This document shows, piece by piece, positions 63,641 through 64,000 of a DNA stretch of 64,000 bases. The stretch's first letter is position 1. Each line of letters begins with the position of its first letter. This stretch comes from Axinella damicornis (taxonomy: Eukaryota > Porifera > Demospongiae > Axinellida > Axinellidae): positions 16,593,815-16,657,814 of the forward strand of contig OZ007509.1 of assembly GCA_963931865.1 (NCBI GenBank), given 5' to 3'. A program made the translations under genes and the position numbers. The notes beneath the pieces were generated by a model that ran no database searches, had not been told where the DNA came from, and saw nothing but the letters and a program-made list of their open reading frames with translations.

Positions 63641-64000
63641 ATGTCTTGGGGGACTGCAAGAAGGATGGTGAAAGCTGTGATAATTAAGTGCTACCAAACA
63701 CTTGAATCATATCTCATCGACACTGTTGACAACAAATACCAGCTACGGAAAGCCTTCTTCCCTCCTCAGAGAACACCCACAGTTTTTGTGGCTGTGACAT
63801 ACCAGTAATAGTATGGCAATGATAACATCTCAACTCAAACATGGTTCTGGAGTGCAGGAGCATTCTACTTTTACCAACCACTACGAGTGTTTCAGTTCAC
63901 TTCACTGTTAGTTGGAAATCCAGATTTCCGGAGAAGTGAGGCACTCATTACCCTGCCTAAAGAATGCGTGAATGCCTCTAATGAATTAATGCAGACACTT
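63641..64000 (+). pseudogene. Partial ORF with two adjacent in-frame stops, runs off the window
   Basis: ATG at 63641 opens 55 codons (MSWGTARRMVKAVIIKCYQT start; ending TPTVFVAVTYQ) closed by TAA TAG at 63806-63811. The same frame then stays open to the window end with protein-like sequence (STQTWFWSAGAFYFYQPLRV, then LPKECVNASNE). Aromatic-rich W-F-W, Y-Q-P and F-T-S-L words suggest one ectodomain-like protein interrupted at that point. No intron of plausible size bridges the stops. It may be a pseudogene, an allele with stops or two genes. The function is not recognised. Confidence 0.4.

Overview
The window is eukaryotic and metazoan. Genes are split by many short GT-AG introns. Three recognisable animal orthologue types are present: a cholesterol 24-hydroxylase-like P450, a USP9X/fat-facets-type deubiquitinase and an IQ/SCHIP1-type coiled-coil protein. 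Introns are compact for such large genes. The DNA is full of (TG)n, (GGGAGG)n and long poly-G/C runs, and of small palindromic insertions. This suggests a marine invertebrate, and I lean towards an early-branching one such as a demosponge. That taxonomic guess is inference.

Layout. 1-681: upstream DNA. 682-6430 (+): complete 15-exon CYP46A1-like P450 (510 aa by my splicing). 7001-38020 (-): one giant gene of about 62 traced exons encoding a USP9X/FAF-type ubiquitin hydrolase, convergent with the P450. Its reading frame stays open and in phase across every junction I traced, except at a 200-N assembly gap (7296-7495) that removes C-terminal exons. An intronless ORF with a TATA box and Kozak start lies on the opposite strand in one intron (9796-10176). 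38021-38212: short divergent promoter. 38213/38653-45193 (+), 46173-48817 (+) and 55448-58255 (+): three tandem paralogues of an extracellular endonuclease/exonuclease/phosphatase (EEP) fold enzyme, plus a decayed fourth first exon near 54.2 kb. Copy 1 has a signal anchor, copies 2 and 3 have signal peptides. 51820-53980 (-): a 5'-truncated non-LTR retrotransposon with a long intact reverse-transcriptase ORF, between copies 2 and 3. 58891-63180 (-): a six-exon gene joining two calmodulin-type IQ motifs to a SCHIP1-like coiled coil. 63641-64000 (+): an incomplete ORF with two adjacent in-frame stops.

The genes look like unrelated neighbours, not a pathway; only the EEP array is a true local family. 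The most unusual signals are these: (1) a strand-polarised pattern in the USP gene, where pyrimidine-rich simple repeats abut acceptors and GT/G-rich repeats abut donors; (2) tandem copies of an exon end next to that exon; (3) a nested TATA-driven ORF behind repeated TGACATTC boxes; (4) an IQ+SCHIP1 single gene whose stop is followed by 69 further open codons; (5) two families of short palindromic elements spread through introns.
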